Origin: Planctomycetia bacterium
GTDB lineage: Bacteria; Planctomycetota; Planctomycetia; Pirellulales; UBA7805
Assembly (NCBI GenBank): GCA_021413585.1
Contig: JAIOQB010000179.1
Coordinates: 1-32,695, forward strand
DNA length: 32,695 nucleotides
Reading direction: 5' to 3'
The notes beneath the pieces were generated by a model. That model saw nothing but the letters and a program-made list of their open reading frames with translations. It was not told where the DNA came from and did not search any database. Shown here in pieces: positions 8,427-16,332 of the stretch. The translations under genes were made by a program, and so were the position numbers. Within the stretch, counting starts at the first letter, position 1. Each line of letters begins with the position of its first letter.

Positions 8427-10232
8427 TCAATCCCCCTTGCGCAGCGAATCAAAGTACTCTTCCACATGGGTCCGCTGCGACTTCGGCAACCGCTGGTTGG
8501 TCAGCGGGTCGGCGGGGCCGGCGCTTTGGCTTTCGAATTCGGTTTGGATGGCGGCGCGCATCTTGCCTTTGGAGTTCGGGCCGTCGGCGGTGCCCGAGAC
8601 GACCGCCTGGCCGGGGCCGACTACTTTCTGCTGCACGCGGGTATCAAAATAGCCGGCGTTCTTCGATCCGTCCGGCGCGGTGTTGTGCCCACGGCCGCGA
8701 CCCCACCCTGTTCCTCCTTTGCCGTTGTTGGCTTGACCGCCGTTCTCTTGTGGGCCGTTGCCATCTTGGGCCCATTGATCCCCCTGACCCTGCCCTTCCC
8801 CGTCCTTCCCTTGTCCCCCTTGGCCCTGCTGACCGCCCTGGCCTTTCCCCTGCTGGCCGGCTTGCTGGCCTTGTTCGCCCTCCCCTTGATGTCCATCGCC
8901 GTGGCACTTGTCGCAACCCTTGCCGCCGCATTTGTCGCAGGTCATCGATTGCTTGGCCAGTTGAATGTCGTTGAGCGACTGGTCGAGCGATTGCAGTTGA
9001 TCGTTCTGCTTTTGCAGTTGCGAGAGGTCTTGCTTCAACTGCTGCAGCGACTGCTGGGCCTGCTTTGAGTTCCCCTGCTTGAGCGACTGCGCGGCCTGGC
9101 CCAGTTGCTGGGCGAGTTGCTGCATCTGCTCGGCCTGCTGCGCTTGTTGGGCCTGCTGGTCGATCTGCTGCTGAATCTGATCCGCGGCGGCATTGTTCCC
9201 CTGCTGACGGGCCTGATCGAGCTGTTGCTTGAGCTGGTCCATCTTCTGCTGCTGGGCCTGGGCCTGTTGCGCCAGCTTCTGCTGAATCTGCTCGATCTGG
9301 TCGGCCAGTTGCTGCTTCTTTTCTTCGGTGAGCTTGCCGTCCTGGAGTTGCTGCTGGAGCTTTTCCATCTCGCCGGCGGCCTGCTTGAAGTCTCCCGCTT
9401 TCAGGTCCTTGGTCAGCTTGTCTCCCGGACCTTGCTTGGTCTCCTTCATTTCGCGAAGCTGCTGCTTGATCTTCTCGGCCCCTTCCAGGTTCTTGCGCTT
9501 CTCGGCCAGTTTGTCGGCGAGCGTGTTGAGTTGGACGAGCCCTTGCTGGCGATCGGCGGAACCCTTCTTCTCCATCTGCTTCAGGCCATCGTCGAATTCT
9601 TTGAGCGCCACCTCGGCGTCTTGCAGCCCCTTCTCGGCGGCGTGCTTCTTTCGCTCTTCGATCTTTTTGCGCAGCTCTTCGGTCGATTTTTGCACTTGCT
9701 GCTGCTGGGCCAACTGCGCCGCGCCCGCCGCGCTGGCGACCGATTGATACGCCGGAATCGTCAGGGCCAACGCCACCGCCACGGCCAAGGGCAAGAGCGG
9801 CAGCAGCAGGCGACGCCGCAGCGGCACGCCAAACTCATTGCTCACCTCCACGCGGCTGAGCCGCGCCAGGGCATCGGCCACCAGGGCCTGCCCCGCGGGC
9901 GATTCGTGTTCGTCAGGCGCGAGCGCCAGGCTGCTGGAGACGCGCTCCTTGAGTCCGAAGCGGCGATCGAGTTCGGTCGCCGCCGCCATCACCGACGGCC
10001 GCCGTAGCCAGGTCCATAGACCCGAGGCCAGCAAACCCACGATCAGGCCCGTGCCCAAGGCGATGCCATTGAACAGCCACGGCTGCATCCGCGTGGGATA
10101 GCGAGTATGCACGCCAACGGCCACGGCAGCGAGCGTCAGCGCGGCCAGCAGCGTCCAACCCGCGTAGCCGAAAAACATCTGCAGCGTCAGCCGCCGCTTC
10201 GCCACGCTTACCTGTTCGAGCAGCTTGTTCAT
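8427..10232 (-). CDS. Gln-rich coiled-coil membrane protein with zinc-knuckle motif
   Basis: This 601-residue protein has three hydrophobic segments (about 20-42, 53-76 and 141-162), then a coiled coil of nearly 270 residues dominated by Gln, Lys and Glu (about 172-430). A double CxxC motif follows (C432-x-x-C435 and C440-x-x-C443, of the DnaJ zinc-finger type CxxCxGxGCxxC), then a Gly/Gln-rich low-complexity stretch to about 530 and a conserved-looking tail. The N-terminal part recalls the DUF4175/TIGR02302 membrane proteins that lie near MoxR-ATPase and DUF58 genes in planctomycetes; that partner set is not seen here. Function is unknown, perhaps an envelope-spanning scaffold. The start ATG is followed directly by an amphipathic stretch and the first TM. 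Confidence 0.8.
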   Translation of the reverse strand: MNKLLEQVSVAKRRLTLQMFFGYAGWTLLAALTLAAVAVGVHTRYPTRMQPWLFNGIALGTGLIVGLLASGLWTWLRRPSVMAAATELDRRFGLKERVSSSLALAPDEHESPAGQALVADALARLSRVEVSNEFGVPLRRRLLLPLLPLAVAVALALTIPAYQSVASAAGAAQLAQQQQVQKSTEELRKKIEERKKHAAEKGLQDAEVALKEFDDGLKQMEKKGSADRQQGLVQLNTLADKLAEKRKNLEGAEKIKQQLREMKETKQGPGDKLTKDLKAGDFKQAAGEMEKLQQQLQDGKLTEEKKQQLADQIEQIQQKLAQQAQAQQQKMDQLKQQLDQARQQGNNAAADQIQQQIDQQAQQAQQAEQMQQLAQQLGQAAQSLKQGNSKQAQQSLQQLKQDLSQLQKQNDQLQSLDQSLNDIQLAKQSMTCDKCGGKGCDKCHGDGHQGEGEQGQQAGQQGKGQGGQQGQGGQGKDGEGQGQGDQWAQDGNGPQENGGQANNGKGGTGWGRGRGHNTAPDGSKNAGYFDTRVQQKVVGPGQAVVSGTADGPNSKGKMRAAIQTEFESQSAGPADPLTNQRLPKSQRTHVEEYFDSLRKGD

Positions 10233-10535
10233 GGTCTTGGCCTTTGGTTGCTGGCCGCGGTTTCGGAGGTGCCCACGATTGAAGCCCCGCTATCCTGGCC
10301 CGTTGGCGTCATTATAAGAGACTTAGTTCCGGGAGTCCCGCCGTTTTTTCCGGAAATTTCACTGGCTAAATGGGCAATGTCTCGCGGAACGGCCAAACTG
10401 CGGTTAAGCGGTGGTCGAAAATGCGTATATTTAGATAGAGGAGCCGCGGGCGGGATTAGTTCCGCGAGCCGGCCTCTGACGATACCCGAAATCACGGGCT
10501 GCCCATGGCACCCGACCCTGTCCGTTCCCATTGCC
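10233..10535. other. Intergenic region between divergent genes
   Basis: These 303 bases separate the Q-rich membrane protein gene and the DCC protein gene and should hold both promoters. The stretch around 10310-10325 and 10425-10440 is A/T-richer than its surroundings, but I find no clear -35/-10 pair, hairpin or open frame worth naming. Confidence 0.4.
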
Positions 10536-11012
10536 ATGACTACCGTAACCACCACTCCTGAAAAGACGGCCCCCGCCTGGAAGGCGCTCCCCACGCCGGC
10601 CGAGCGGCCGGGTGCGGACGTGGTCATCTTCGACGGCCATTGCCGGATCTGCAGCGGCCAGATCATGCGGCTCGACCGCTGGTTCGGCGGCGGGCGGCTG
10701 GCGTACTTGTCTCTGCACGATCCTGAAGTCGCGCGGCTCTATCCCGACTTGTCGCACGACGCTTTGATGCGCGAAATGTACGTCGTCGACCACAACGGCG
10801 GGCGGCATCCCGGGGCCGACGCTTTCCGCTACCTGTCGCGCCGTCTGCCGCGGCTGTGGTGGCTGGCGCCACTGCTGCACATTCCGTTTAGCCTGCCGCT
10901 CTGGTCATGGCTGTACCGGCTGGTGGCCGACAACCGCTACATGTTCGGCCGCGTTGACTCGTGCGACGACGGGGCTTGTGCGGTGCATTTTCCGCGGCGC
11001 GGCGGGAAGTGA
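10536..11012 (+). CDS. DCC family thiol-disulfide oxidoreductase-like protein
   Basis: This 158-residue protein has the hallmark D33-G-H-C36-R-I-C39 near the N-terminus (VIFDGHCRICSG), followed by a conserved Arg-rich half and a C-terminal CDDGAC. The DCC family (DUF393) has a thioredoxin-like fold with a CxxC that may do thiol-disulfide exchange; most members have no proven substrate. The ATG at 10536 gives ~25 unstructured residues before the domain and has only a weak ribosome site. A longer in-frame extension upstream looks non-coding. It has no signal peptide. It converges on the cupin gene, and its stop codon lies inside an inverted repeat. Confidence 0.85.
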   Translation: MTTVTTTPEKTAPAWKALPTPAERPGADVVIFDGHCRICSGQIMRLDRWFGGGRLAYLSLHDPEVARLYPDLSHDALMREMYVVDHNGGRHPGADAFRYLSRRLPRLWWLAPLLHIPFSLPLWSWLYRLVADNRYMFGRVDSCDDGACAVHFPRRGGK

Positions 11013-11084
11013 GCGGTTCGGCGCTAGCCGCCGGTCCGTGTGTCGAGCCAACCGTGGGACCGGTGGCTAGCGCCAATCCGCTCA
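11010..11084. repeat. Long inverted repeat between convergent genes
   Basis: Two 28-base arms (11010-11037 and 11057-11084) match as inverted copies with three mismatches and enclose a 19-base loop. The first three bases are the TGA stop of the DCC gene; the right arm ends two bases before the stop of the cupin gene. The core GGCGCTAGCC palindromic motif suggests a dispersed planctomycete repeat. It may also act as a bidirectional terminator, though no T-run is present. Confidence 0.8.
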
Positions 11085-11086
11085 CT

Positions 11087-11452
11087 CTACTGCTCATCCC
11101 GATGCACCGTCCCCGGTGAAAATGCCGGCAGGCAAACGGCGATGTACTCGGCGCCCCCTTCCTCGGGCGAGCTGTACTGCACCCACTCGCCCGGGTGCGC
11201 GATCACCGCCTGACCCGCGCGAACGTCGATCTGGCCATCCGGCGTCGCCACGCGCAACATGCCGGCGAGCACCACGGTGTACTCCGCGAACTCGGGTGTC
11301 TGCCCCGGCTCGACCCAGCCGGCCGGGCTCTGCATGTGGGCAATGCTCACCTCGGCGGTCTGCGAATTGACTCGGCCGATGTACTCGCGAATCACCTTCG
11401 GCACGTTGCCCGCGGCGGAGATTTTGGTGGGGCCTGCGATGAACGTGGGCAT
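11087..11452 (-). CDS. Cupin-domain protein
   Basis: This 121-residue single-domain protein has the jelly-roll pattern of a small cupin: EYTVVLAGMLRV, then AGQAVIAHPGEWVQYSSP, then EYIAVCLPAFSP. The expected metal-binding motif is partly altered (a glutamate in PEFAEYTVVL and a histidine in IAHPGEW remain), so metal binding is plausible but not certain. Roles in the superfamily range from dioxygenases and isomerases to sugar or signal binding; no substrate can be read. The ATG at 11452 is preceded by GGAGAG at a good distance; a start 39 bases upstream is less likely. It is a single gene, divergent from the YgiQ-family gene. Confidence 0.8.
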   Translation of the reverse strand: MPTFIAGPTKISAAGNVPKVIREYIGRVNSQTAEVSIAHMQSPAGWVEPGQTPEFAEYTVVLAGMLRVATPDGQIDVRAGQAVIAHPGEWVQYSSPEEGGAEYIAVCLPAFSPGTVHRDEQ

Positions 11453-11570
11453 TTCGCACTCTCCGAGCATGAAAATAGTTGCAACACTCACAGTTTGCCA
11501 AACTCTCGCCTACGCGGAAAGCACCCAGGAAACGCCGCTGCGGCCATTCGCGAAGTTGGCCGCCAGCCCC

Positions 11571-11576
11571 TATAAT
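11571..11576 (+). promoter_or_regulatory. Possible -10 box close to the YgiQ-family start
   Basis: A perfect TATAAT ends nine bases before the ATG at 11585. If used, transcription would begin one or two bases before the start codon, giving a nearly leaderless mRNA. No good -35 is seen at 16-18 bases upstream, so this is tentative. Confidence 0.35.
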
Positions 11577-11584
11577 GCACGGCT

Positions 11585-13606
11585 ATGCAACTCCCCATCC
11601 TCAACAATCCCCCCGGCCAAACGGCCGATGCCCTGGGGATGCTGCCGATCATCCACAACGGCCCTGCGCGCGCCGCCGAGCCGCTGCCGATGTCGGCCGA
11701 CGACATGCGCCGCCGCGGCTGGGACGCAGTCGACGTAGTGTTCGTCACCGGCGACGCGTATATCGATCACCCCAGCTTCGCGATGGCGATCCTGGGGCGC
11801 GTGCTGGAAGCGGCCGGATTCCGCGTGGGCATTGTCAGCCAGCCCGACTGGCGCACCTGCGACGACTGGCGCCGCTTTGGCCAGCCGCGGCTGTTCTACG
11901 CCATCAGCGCCGGCAACATGGACTCGATGATCAACCACTACACCGCCAACCGGAAGGTGCGCAATAGCGACGCCTATTCCCCCGGCGGCCGAATCGGCCT
12001 GCGCCCCGATCGCGCCACGCTCGCGTATTGCCAGCGGGCACGCGAGGCGTACAAAGGGGTGCCCGTGATCGCCGGCGGCGTCGAGGCGTCTCTGCGGCGG
12101 CTCGCGCACTATGACTATTGGAGCGAAAAGGTCCGCCGCTCGATCCTGCTCGATTGCAAAGCCGATCTGCTGGTGTTCGGCATGGGGGAAGACGCCATCG
12201 TCGATCTGGCGCGGCGGCTGCAAGCAGGGCAAACGGTGCGCGATCTGCGCGACATGCGCGGCGTGGCCTACGCCCTGGGTGCGTCCGAAGCGCCGCCGGA
12301 AGACGCGCTGGTGCTCCCCAGCTTCGAGCAAGTCCGCGACGACAAAAAGCAGTTTGCCGAAGCGACCCGGATGATTCACAACGAGACGAACCCTTACAAC
12401 GCCAAGCGGCTGGTGCAGTGGCACGATCGCCAGGCGGTGGTGGCCAACCTGCCGCCGCTGCCGATCAGCCAGCAGGCGATGGACCGCATCTACACGCTGC
12501 CGTATACGCGGCGTCCGCACCCCAGCTACACCGAGCCGATTCCCGCGTTCGAGATGATCAAGGATTCGGTCACGATCATGCGCGGCTGCTTTGGGGGCTG
12601 CACGTTCTGTTCGATCACGACGCACCAAGGGCGGATCATCCAGTCGCGCAGCCGCGAGTCGATCCTCACCGAAATCCGCGACATGGCGGCCGACCCCAAG
12701 TTCAGCGGCGTGGTGAGCGACATCGGCGGTCCCACCGCCAACATGTACGAGATGAAGTGCAGCAAGCCCGAGGTCGAAGCGGTCTGCCGCCGGCAATCGT
12801 GCGTGCATCCGACAATCTGCAAGCTGCTGGGGACCGACCACGCCCCGCTGATTCAATTGATGCGCGAAGCCCGCGAAACGCCGGGGGTGAAAAAAGTGCT
12901 GGTGGCCAGCGGCATTCGGATGGACTTGGCCCGCCGGTCGCCGCAGTATATGCGCGAACTGGCGCAGCACCACGTCGGCGGGCATCTGAAGGTCGCCCCC
13001 GAGCACACCGACCCCGACGTGCTGATGAACATGCGAAAGCCGAGCAATGACGATTTTGAGCAGTTCACCGAAGCCTTCAATCGCGAGTCGGCCAAGGCGG
13101 GCAAGAAGCAGTACATCGTGCCGTACTACATCGCCAGCCACCCTGGCAGCGACTTGAACTCGATGATCCACTTGGCCGTGTTCCTCAAGCAAAGCGGCTA
13201 TCGCCCCGACCAGGTGCAAGACTTTATCCCCGCGCCGTTCGACGTCGCCACGGCAATGTACTACACGGGCATCGACCCGTTCTCGCGCAAGAAAGTGTAC
13301 GTGGCCGAGCATCTGCGCGACCGCAAGCTGCAGCGGGCGCTGATGCAGTTCTTCAAGCCCGAGAATTACTTTGAGGTTCGCAAGGCGCTGCTGGAAGCCA
13401 AGCGAGGCGACCTGATCGGCGACGGCTGCGACGCGCTGATCGGCGCCAACCCGCCGAAGGAAGCGATCGAACGTCGGCGTAAAGACGCAGGAAGCCGGTT
13501 CCGTGGGGATTATGTGCATACGATCCCGGTGGGGAAAAAGAAAAAAGGGAATCGCAAGCAATCTCGCAACGCGCCTGGCAAGGGATATCGGCCCAAAGGG
13601 AAGTGA
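11585..13606 (+). CDS. ygiQ: YgiQ family (UPF0313) radical SAM protein
   Basis: This 673-residue protein is recognised by its whole-length layout. The N-terminal part (PLPMSADDMRRRGWDAVDVV, then VTGDAYIDHPSF) is the family signature. The radical SAM cluster motif is C335-x-x-x-C339-x-x-C342 (GCFGGCTFC), followed by SITTHQGR. The C-terminus is a very basic tail (GKKKKGNRKQSRN). The [4Fe-4S] cluster would cleave AdoMet to the 5'-deoxyadenosyl radical; the substrate of this widespread family is unknown. The ATG starts about 20 residues before the conserved block. It has no ribosome site of note but a TATAAT immediately upstream. It is a lone gene. A very long open frame on the opposite strand is only the mirror of its GC-rich codons. 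Confidence 0.95.
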   Translation: MQLPILNNPPGQTADALGMLPIIHNGPARAAEPLPMSADDMRRRGWDAVDVVFVTGDAYIDHPSFAMAILGRVLEAAGFRVGIVSQPDWRTCDDWRRFGQPRLFYAISAGNMDSMINHYTANRKVRNSDAYSPGGRIGLRPDRATLAYCQRAREAYKGVPVIAGGVEASLRRLAHYDYWSEKVRRSILLDCKADLLVFGMGEDAIVDLARRLQAGQTVRDLRDMRGVAYALGASEAPPEDALVLPSFEQVRDDKKQFAEATRMIHNETNPYNAKRLVQWHDRQAVVANLPPLPISQQAMDRIYTLPYTRRPHPSYTEPIPAFEMIKDSVTIMRGCFGGCTFCSITTHQGRIIQSRSRESILTEIRDMAADPKFSGVVSDIGGPTANMYEMKCSKPEVEAVCRRQSCVHPTICKLLGTDHAPLIQLMREARETPGVKKVLVASGIRMDLARRSPQYMRELAQHHVGGHLKVAPEHTDPDVLMNMRKPSNDDFEQFTEAFNRESAKAGKKQYIVPYYIASHPGSDLNSMIHLAVFLKQSGYRPDQVQDFIPAPFDVATAMYYTGIDPFSRKKVYVAEHLRDRKLQRALMQFFKPENYFEVRKALLEAKRGDLIGDGCDALIGANPPKEAIERRRKDAGSRFRGDYVHTIPVGKKKKGNRKQSRNAPGKGYRPKGK

Positions 13607-13620
13607 TTGCGCCAACATAG

Positions 13621-13639
13621 CCCCGGGCTCCGCCCGGGG
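13621..13639. repeat. REP-like hairpin
   Basis: CCCCGGGC and GCCCGGGG pair perfectly around TCC just after the YgiQ-family stop. There is no T-run. It is of the same type as the pair at 5782-5846. Confidence 0.55.
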
Positions 13640-13806
13640 GTTGCGCGAGAACGCGGATCGCGACATCGATTGATCGTGATTGAGTGTTTGTGAAGCTTCG
13701 GGTGGGTTGCAGATCCACCAACACTCAGTATTCCAAATTCCAAAAAGTTTGGCCCCTACATTCTCTGGCCGAAGGATCTGCGCCTGTAGCAAGTGGCCGC
13801 CGCATT

Positions 13807-13827
13807 CCACGGGGATAAACCCCGTGG
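13807..13827. repeat. REP-like hairpin
   Basis: CCACGGGG and CCCCGTGG pair perfectly around ATAAA. It is a probable dispersed intergenic palindrome. Confidence 0.55.
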
Positions 13828-14074
13828 CTCGGGGAGAGTTGCCACTCGGGGCTGCGCATTGTGCAGCACGAGCATGGCCGATACGTTCGTTGCCTGACGA
13901 TATGTTAGGCTCCACACGCGGCGACATTGCGTGTGTCATCGCACCAGCGGATGCTGATCCATCGCGCGAACCGATTGGCCGCGCGAGCCCTTCACTGATT
14001 GACACGATTTTTCTACATGATATCTTCATGCATACTGGCCAGACGGACTTGGCCACTAGCGAACTTCTTAAAAC

Positions 14075-14108
14075 GGCAGCGCAACAGGACGTGGCGCTGC
14101 CCTTTTTT
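14075..14108 (+). terminator. Rho-independent terminator
   Basis: The eight-base perfect stem GGCAGCGC/GCGCTGCC (14075-14082, 14094-14101) has an 11-base loop and is followed by C and six T. On the opposite strand the stem is followed by GTTTTAAG, so it may work both ways. It separates the YgiQ-side DNA from the PHA-type gene. No gene ends directly in front of it, so the transcript it ends is not identified. Confidence 0.75.
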
Positions 14109-14191
14109 ATTGGCCGGCACTTTATTGTCGACCGTGCGCCGCGAATAATTGGACGGATTCACCCAACGCTACGATCATCAAGGACGCCACC

Positions 14192-14509
14192 ATGCCCAAG
14201 GTCACAGTTTCCGTGCCGCATCAACTCGACGTGCAGGAGGCGGCGGAGCGGGCTCGGCCGGCCCTGGAGAAGACGGCCCACGACTTTCAAGGGCACGATC
14301 TGGCCATCCAGTGGACCGGCTCGTCGGCCGAGTTTTCGTTCAAGAGCATGGCCTTTACGATCAAGGGGCGCGTGACCGTCGACGCGCAGCAGGTGACCGT
14401 GGAAGTCGATCTGCCGTTCGCCGCGATGATGTTCAAGGACAAGGCCGAACGGGCCATCGCCAAGAACCTGACGCGGGCGATTGAGGGTCCGGCGCCACCG
14501 GCGGTTTAA
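14192..14509 (+). CDS. Polyhydroxyalkanoic acid system (PHA_gran_rgn) family protein
   Basis: This 105-residue protein begins MPKVTVSVPHQLDVQEAAER and has the alternating strand pattern with GRVTVDAQQVTVEVDLPFAA, which fits the small PHA-granule region family (PF09650/TIGR02610). Members occur near PHA synthesis genes in proteobacteria and alone in planctomycetes; their biochemical role is not settled. The fold resembles a small lipid-binding or SRPBCC-like domain, which is an inference. AAGGA lies seven bases before the ATG, a good ribosome site. It has no signal peptide. It is a lone gene behind a strong terminator. No PHA synthase is in the window. Confidence 0.75.
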   Translation: MPKVTVSVPHQLDVQEAAERARPALEKTAHDFQGHDLAIQWTGSSAEFSFKSMAFTIKGRVTVDAQQVTVEVDLPFAAMMFKDKAERAIAKNLTRAIEGPAPPAV

Positions 14510-14550
14510 GGATTATCTGGCATCTTTTCATGTGCCCCTCACCCCCGGCT

Positions 14551-14567
14551 CTCTCCCGCAGGGAGAG
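14551..14567. repeat. REP-like hairpin
   Basis: CTCTCCC and GGGAGAG pair perfectly around GCA, flanked by C-rich and G-rich runs. It resembles the hairpin at 3612 and lies between the PHA-type gene and the PEP-CTERM gene. Confidence 0.5.
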
Positions 14568-14708
14568 GGAGGCGCCGGCCGCGCTGCCTGCTGAAAGGGG
14601 GGGCCGTTTTCGGCCATTTAGCGCTTCAACCCGGCGGCGATTTGGTTTAGAATCCGCCAGTGGATTGAATTTTCAGGGACGAGGTTTTTCGCAGCAGGAG
14701 CAGCGCTT

Positions 14709-16001
14709 GTGAGTCAGTGGAAAATCGAGGCGGGGAGTGACAAGGCAGGGAATTTTTGCGCGCACGGTCCAACATTGGGATCGGCCGGAACAGTTCGCCT
14801 GCTTGTTTTGTTTCCGGCCCGGCGCCTGAGCGCCCCCAGCCTGCTCGCGTTACTGGCCTGCACAGTGGCCTTGTTCATTACGACCGAGCGATCCGAAGCG
14901 GCGTCGTTCACTGGCTTGGGGTTCTTAAACGGCGACAGCATTCAGAGTTCGGCCGCGGCGATCTCCGCCGATGGTGCGACCGCCGTCGGCTACAATCTGG
15001 ATCCCGTCGCCCCCGCCATTGAAGCATTTAGCTGGAACTCCGGCAGCATGACCGGATTGGGATTTATTCCTGGCGGCAGTTTCCAAAGTCTCGCGGGTGG
15101 CGTGTCAGGCGACGGAAGCGTGGTCGTTGGGGTCAGCGACAACGGATCATCCACCGAAGCCTTTCGCTGGACCAGCGGGCCGGGGATGGTGGGCTTGGGA
15201 ACGCTCGGCGGTTCTACCAGCACGGCGCGGGCTGTATCCGTTGACGGCACCACCATCGTCGGCGCGAGCGACAATGTTGGCGCGGCTCCTGAGGCATTCA
15301 TTTGGAAATCGGGCCCTGGCATGACCGGGCTTGGTTATCTCACCGGCGGGGGGACGCAGAGCTTTGCCAACGGCGTTTCGGGTGACGGCACGGTCATCGT
15401 TGGCGTAAGCGATATTTCTCCCACGACGAACGAAGCATTTCGTTGGACCGTCGGTTCGGGGATGGTCAGCCTCGGCACCCTGGGCCTCGGTGGTGCAAAC
15501 AGCACGGCCAATGGCATCTCGGCCGACGGCAGCACGATTGTTGGTGTCAGCGATAATCTCCTGGGCGACACGGAGGCGTTTATGTGGACTAGCGGCCCGG
15601 GCATGGTCGGTCTGGGCGATCTGACCGGCGGCAGCTTCCTCAGCGTTGCACAGGCCGTCAACGCGGACGGCACGGTCATTGTTGGCTACAGCGACGCCGG
15701 CGGCGACACGGCGTTCTTTTGGGATAGCGTCCACGGCATGCGGAGCATCCAGCAGTATCTGATCGACCAGGGGCTCGGCGCCGCGCTGACAGATTGGACC
15801 TTGACCAAGGCCTTTGGCATCTCGGCCGATGGGCTCAAAGTGGTCGGCGAGGGGGTCGATCCGAATGGCTTCACCCAGGCCTGGTATGCGGACCTGTCTC
15901 CCGCAAGCGTCCCCGAGCCCGGGTCTTTCTCCCTGGCGGCCTTGGGGCTGCTGCTGTTCACCGCTGGTGGCTTGACTCGCTATCGCAGTGTTGGGAAATA
16001 A
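14709..16001 (+). CDS. HAF-repeat secreted protein with PEP-CTERM sorting signal
   Basis: This 430-residue protein is made of about six tandem HAF-type repeats between residues 66 and 340. Each has the pattern G-L-G-x-L-G-G, then xSxDGxxIVGxS, then EAFxW (for example VSVDGTTIVGASD). The last 30 residues are VPEPGSFSLAAL, a hydrophobic stretch, then Arg-rich RYRSVGK: a typical PEP-CTERM anchor, processed by an exosortase and usually linked to exopolysaccharide export. A hydrophobic signal lies at about 40-58 and ends near EAAS. The GTG at 14709 has AGGAG eight bases upstream but gives an unusually long, odd leader of ~35 residues, so translation could begin further in. The exosortase is not in this window. 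Confidence 0.85.
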   Translation: MSQWKIEAGSDKAGNFCAHGPTLGSAGTVRLLVLFPARRLSAPSLLALLACTVALFITTERSEAASFTGLGFLNGDSIQSSAAAISADGATAVGYNLDPVAPAIEAFSWNSGSMTGLGFIPGGSFQSLAGGVSGDGSVVVGVSDNGSSTEAFRWTSGPGMVGLGTLGGSTSTARAVSVDGTTIVGASDNVGAAPEAFIWKSGPGMTGLGYLTGGGTQSFANGVSGDGTVIVGVSDISPTTNEAFRWTVGSGMVSLGTLGLGGANSTANGISADGSTIVGVSDNLLGDTEAFMWTSGPGMVGLGDLTGGSFLSVAQAVNADGTVIVGYSDAGGDTAFFWDSVHGMRSIQQYLIDQGLGAALTDWTLTKAFGISADGLKVVGEGVDPNGFTQAWYADLSPASVPEPGSFSLAALGLLLFTAGGLTRYRSVGK

Positions 16002-16021
16002 TCAGGCGATCCGACACTTGG

Positions 16022-16045
16022 TTCGATATGTGATTCTATATCGAA
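16022..16045. terminator. Hairpin after the PEP-CTERM gene
   Basis: TTCGATAT and ATATCGAA pair perfectly around an eight-base loop, 20 bases after the stop. There is no T-run, so termination is uncertain. Confidence 0.35.
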
Positions 16046-16221
16046 TCAAATAAGAGGCTCAGCGCTTGCGCCATTGTGTGGTCCAAATTCGGCATTTTGG
16101 CTGTAGCGCGATAGAAAGAACTCCATTTACGGGATTCGACTAGAGAAGTTGCGGAACCTACGTGGGCCGCCAATAGGATCACCCTAGCCCCCAGCCGCGC
16201 GAGCCCCCCAACAGGGCGCGA

Positions 16222-16241
16222 GCGCGGCGCGTACGCCGCGC
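16222..16241 (-). terminator. GC-rich hairpin downstream of the original tRNA-Lys 3' end
   Basis: GCGCGGCG and CGCCGCGC pair perfectly around CGTA. Before integration this would lie about 45 bases beyond the 3' end of the leftward tRNA-Lys gene, a natural place for its transcription end. It lacks a T-run, so its role is inferred from position only. Confidence 0.35.
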
Positions 16242-16282
16242 GAGTGCTCCGCGACGATTCCCAGAGTTCTTGGGGAATTAGA

Positions 16283-16332
16283 GAGTGAGGCTGTTGGGAC
16301 TCGAACCCAAGACCTACGGATTAAAAGTCCGT
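16283..16332. repeat. attL: 50-bp direct repeat, left copy
   Basis: It is identical to 31498-31547. Read on the minus strand it is the 3' half of tRNA-Lys: anticodon arm, T-arm and acceptor end. The anticodon-loop bases are present, but the D-arm and 5' acceptor strand are missing, replaced by element sequence from 16333. The exact crossover inside the 50 bases cannot be told. Confidence 0.93.

Larger units (their letters stand above)
13607..14191. other. Intergenic region with repeats and a terminator
   Basis: These 585 bases follow the YgiQ-family gene. The region contains two REP-like hairpins (13621-13639 and 13807-13827) and one strong intrinsic terminator (14075-14108). An open frame crosses it in the plus direction, but its composition is not protein-like. 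The distance from 13606 to the terminator leaves room for a small RNA between about 13830 and 14075, but nothing specific supports one. Confidence 0.5.

Noticed and set aside
9105..10007. Leu-rich open frame on the plus strand opposite the Q-rich gene
   Set aside because: Poly-Leu arises from reading CAG/CAA (Gln) codons on the other strand; it is not a membrane protein.
11570..14056. Very long open frame (828 codons) on the minus strand, opposite the YgiQ-family gene
   Set aside because: It is rich in His, Arg, Val and Gln in the way typical of antisense frames in GC-rich DNA, has no domain, and lies opposite a clearly recognised radical SAM gene.
16283..16332. A second, functional tRNA-Lys at the left end
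   Set aside because: Only the 3' part is present; the D-arm and 5' acceptor strand are missing, so it is the attL remnant.
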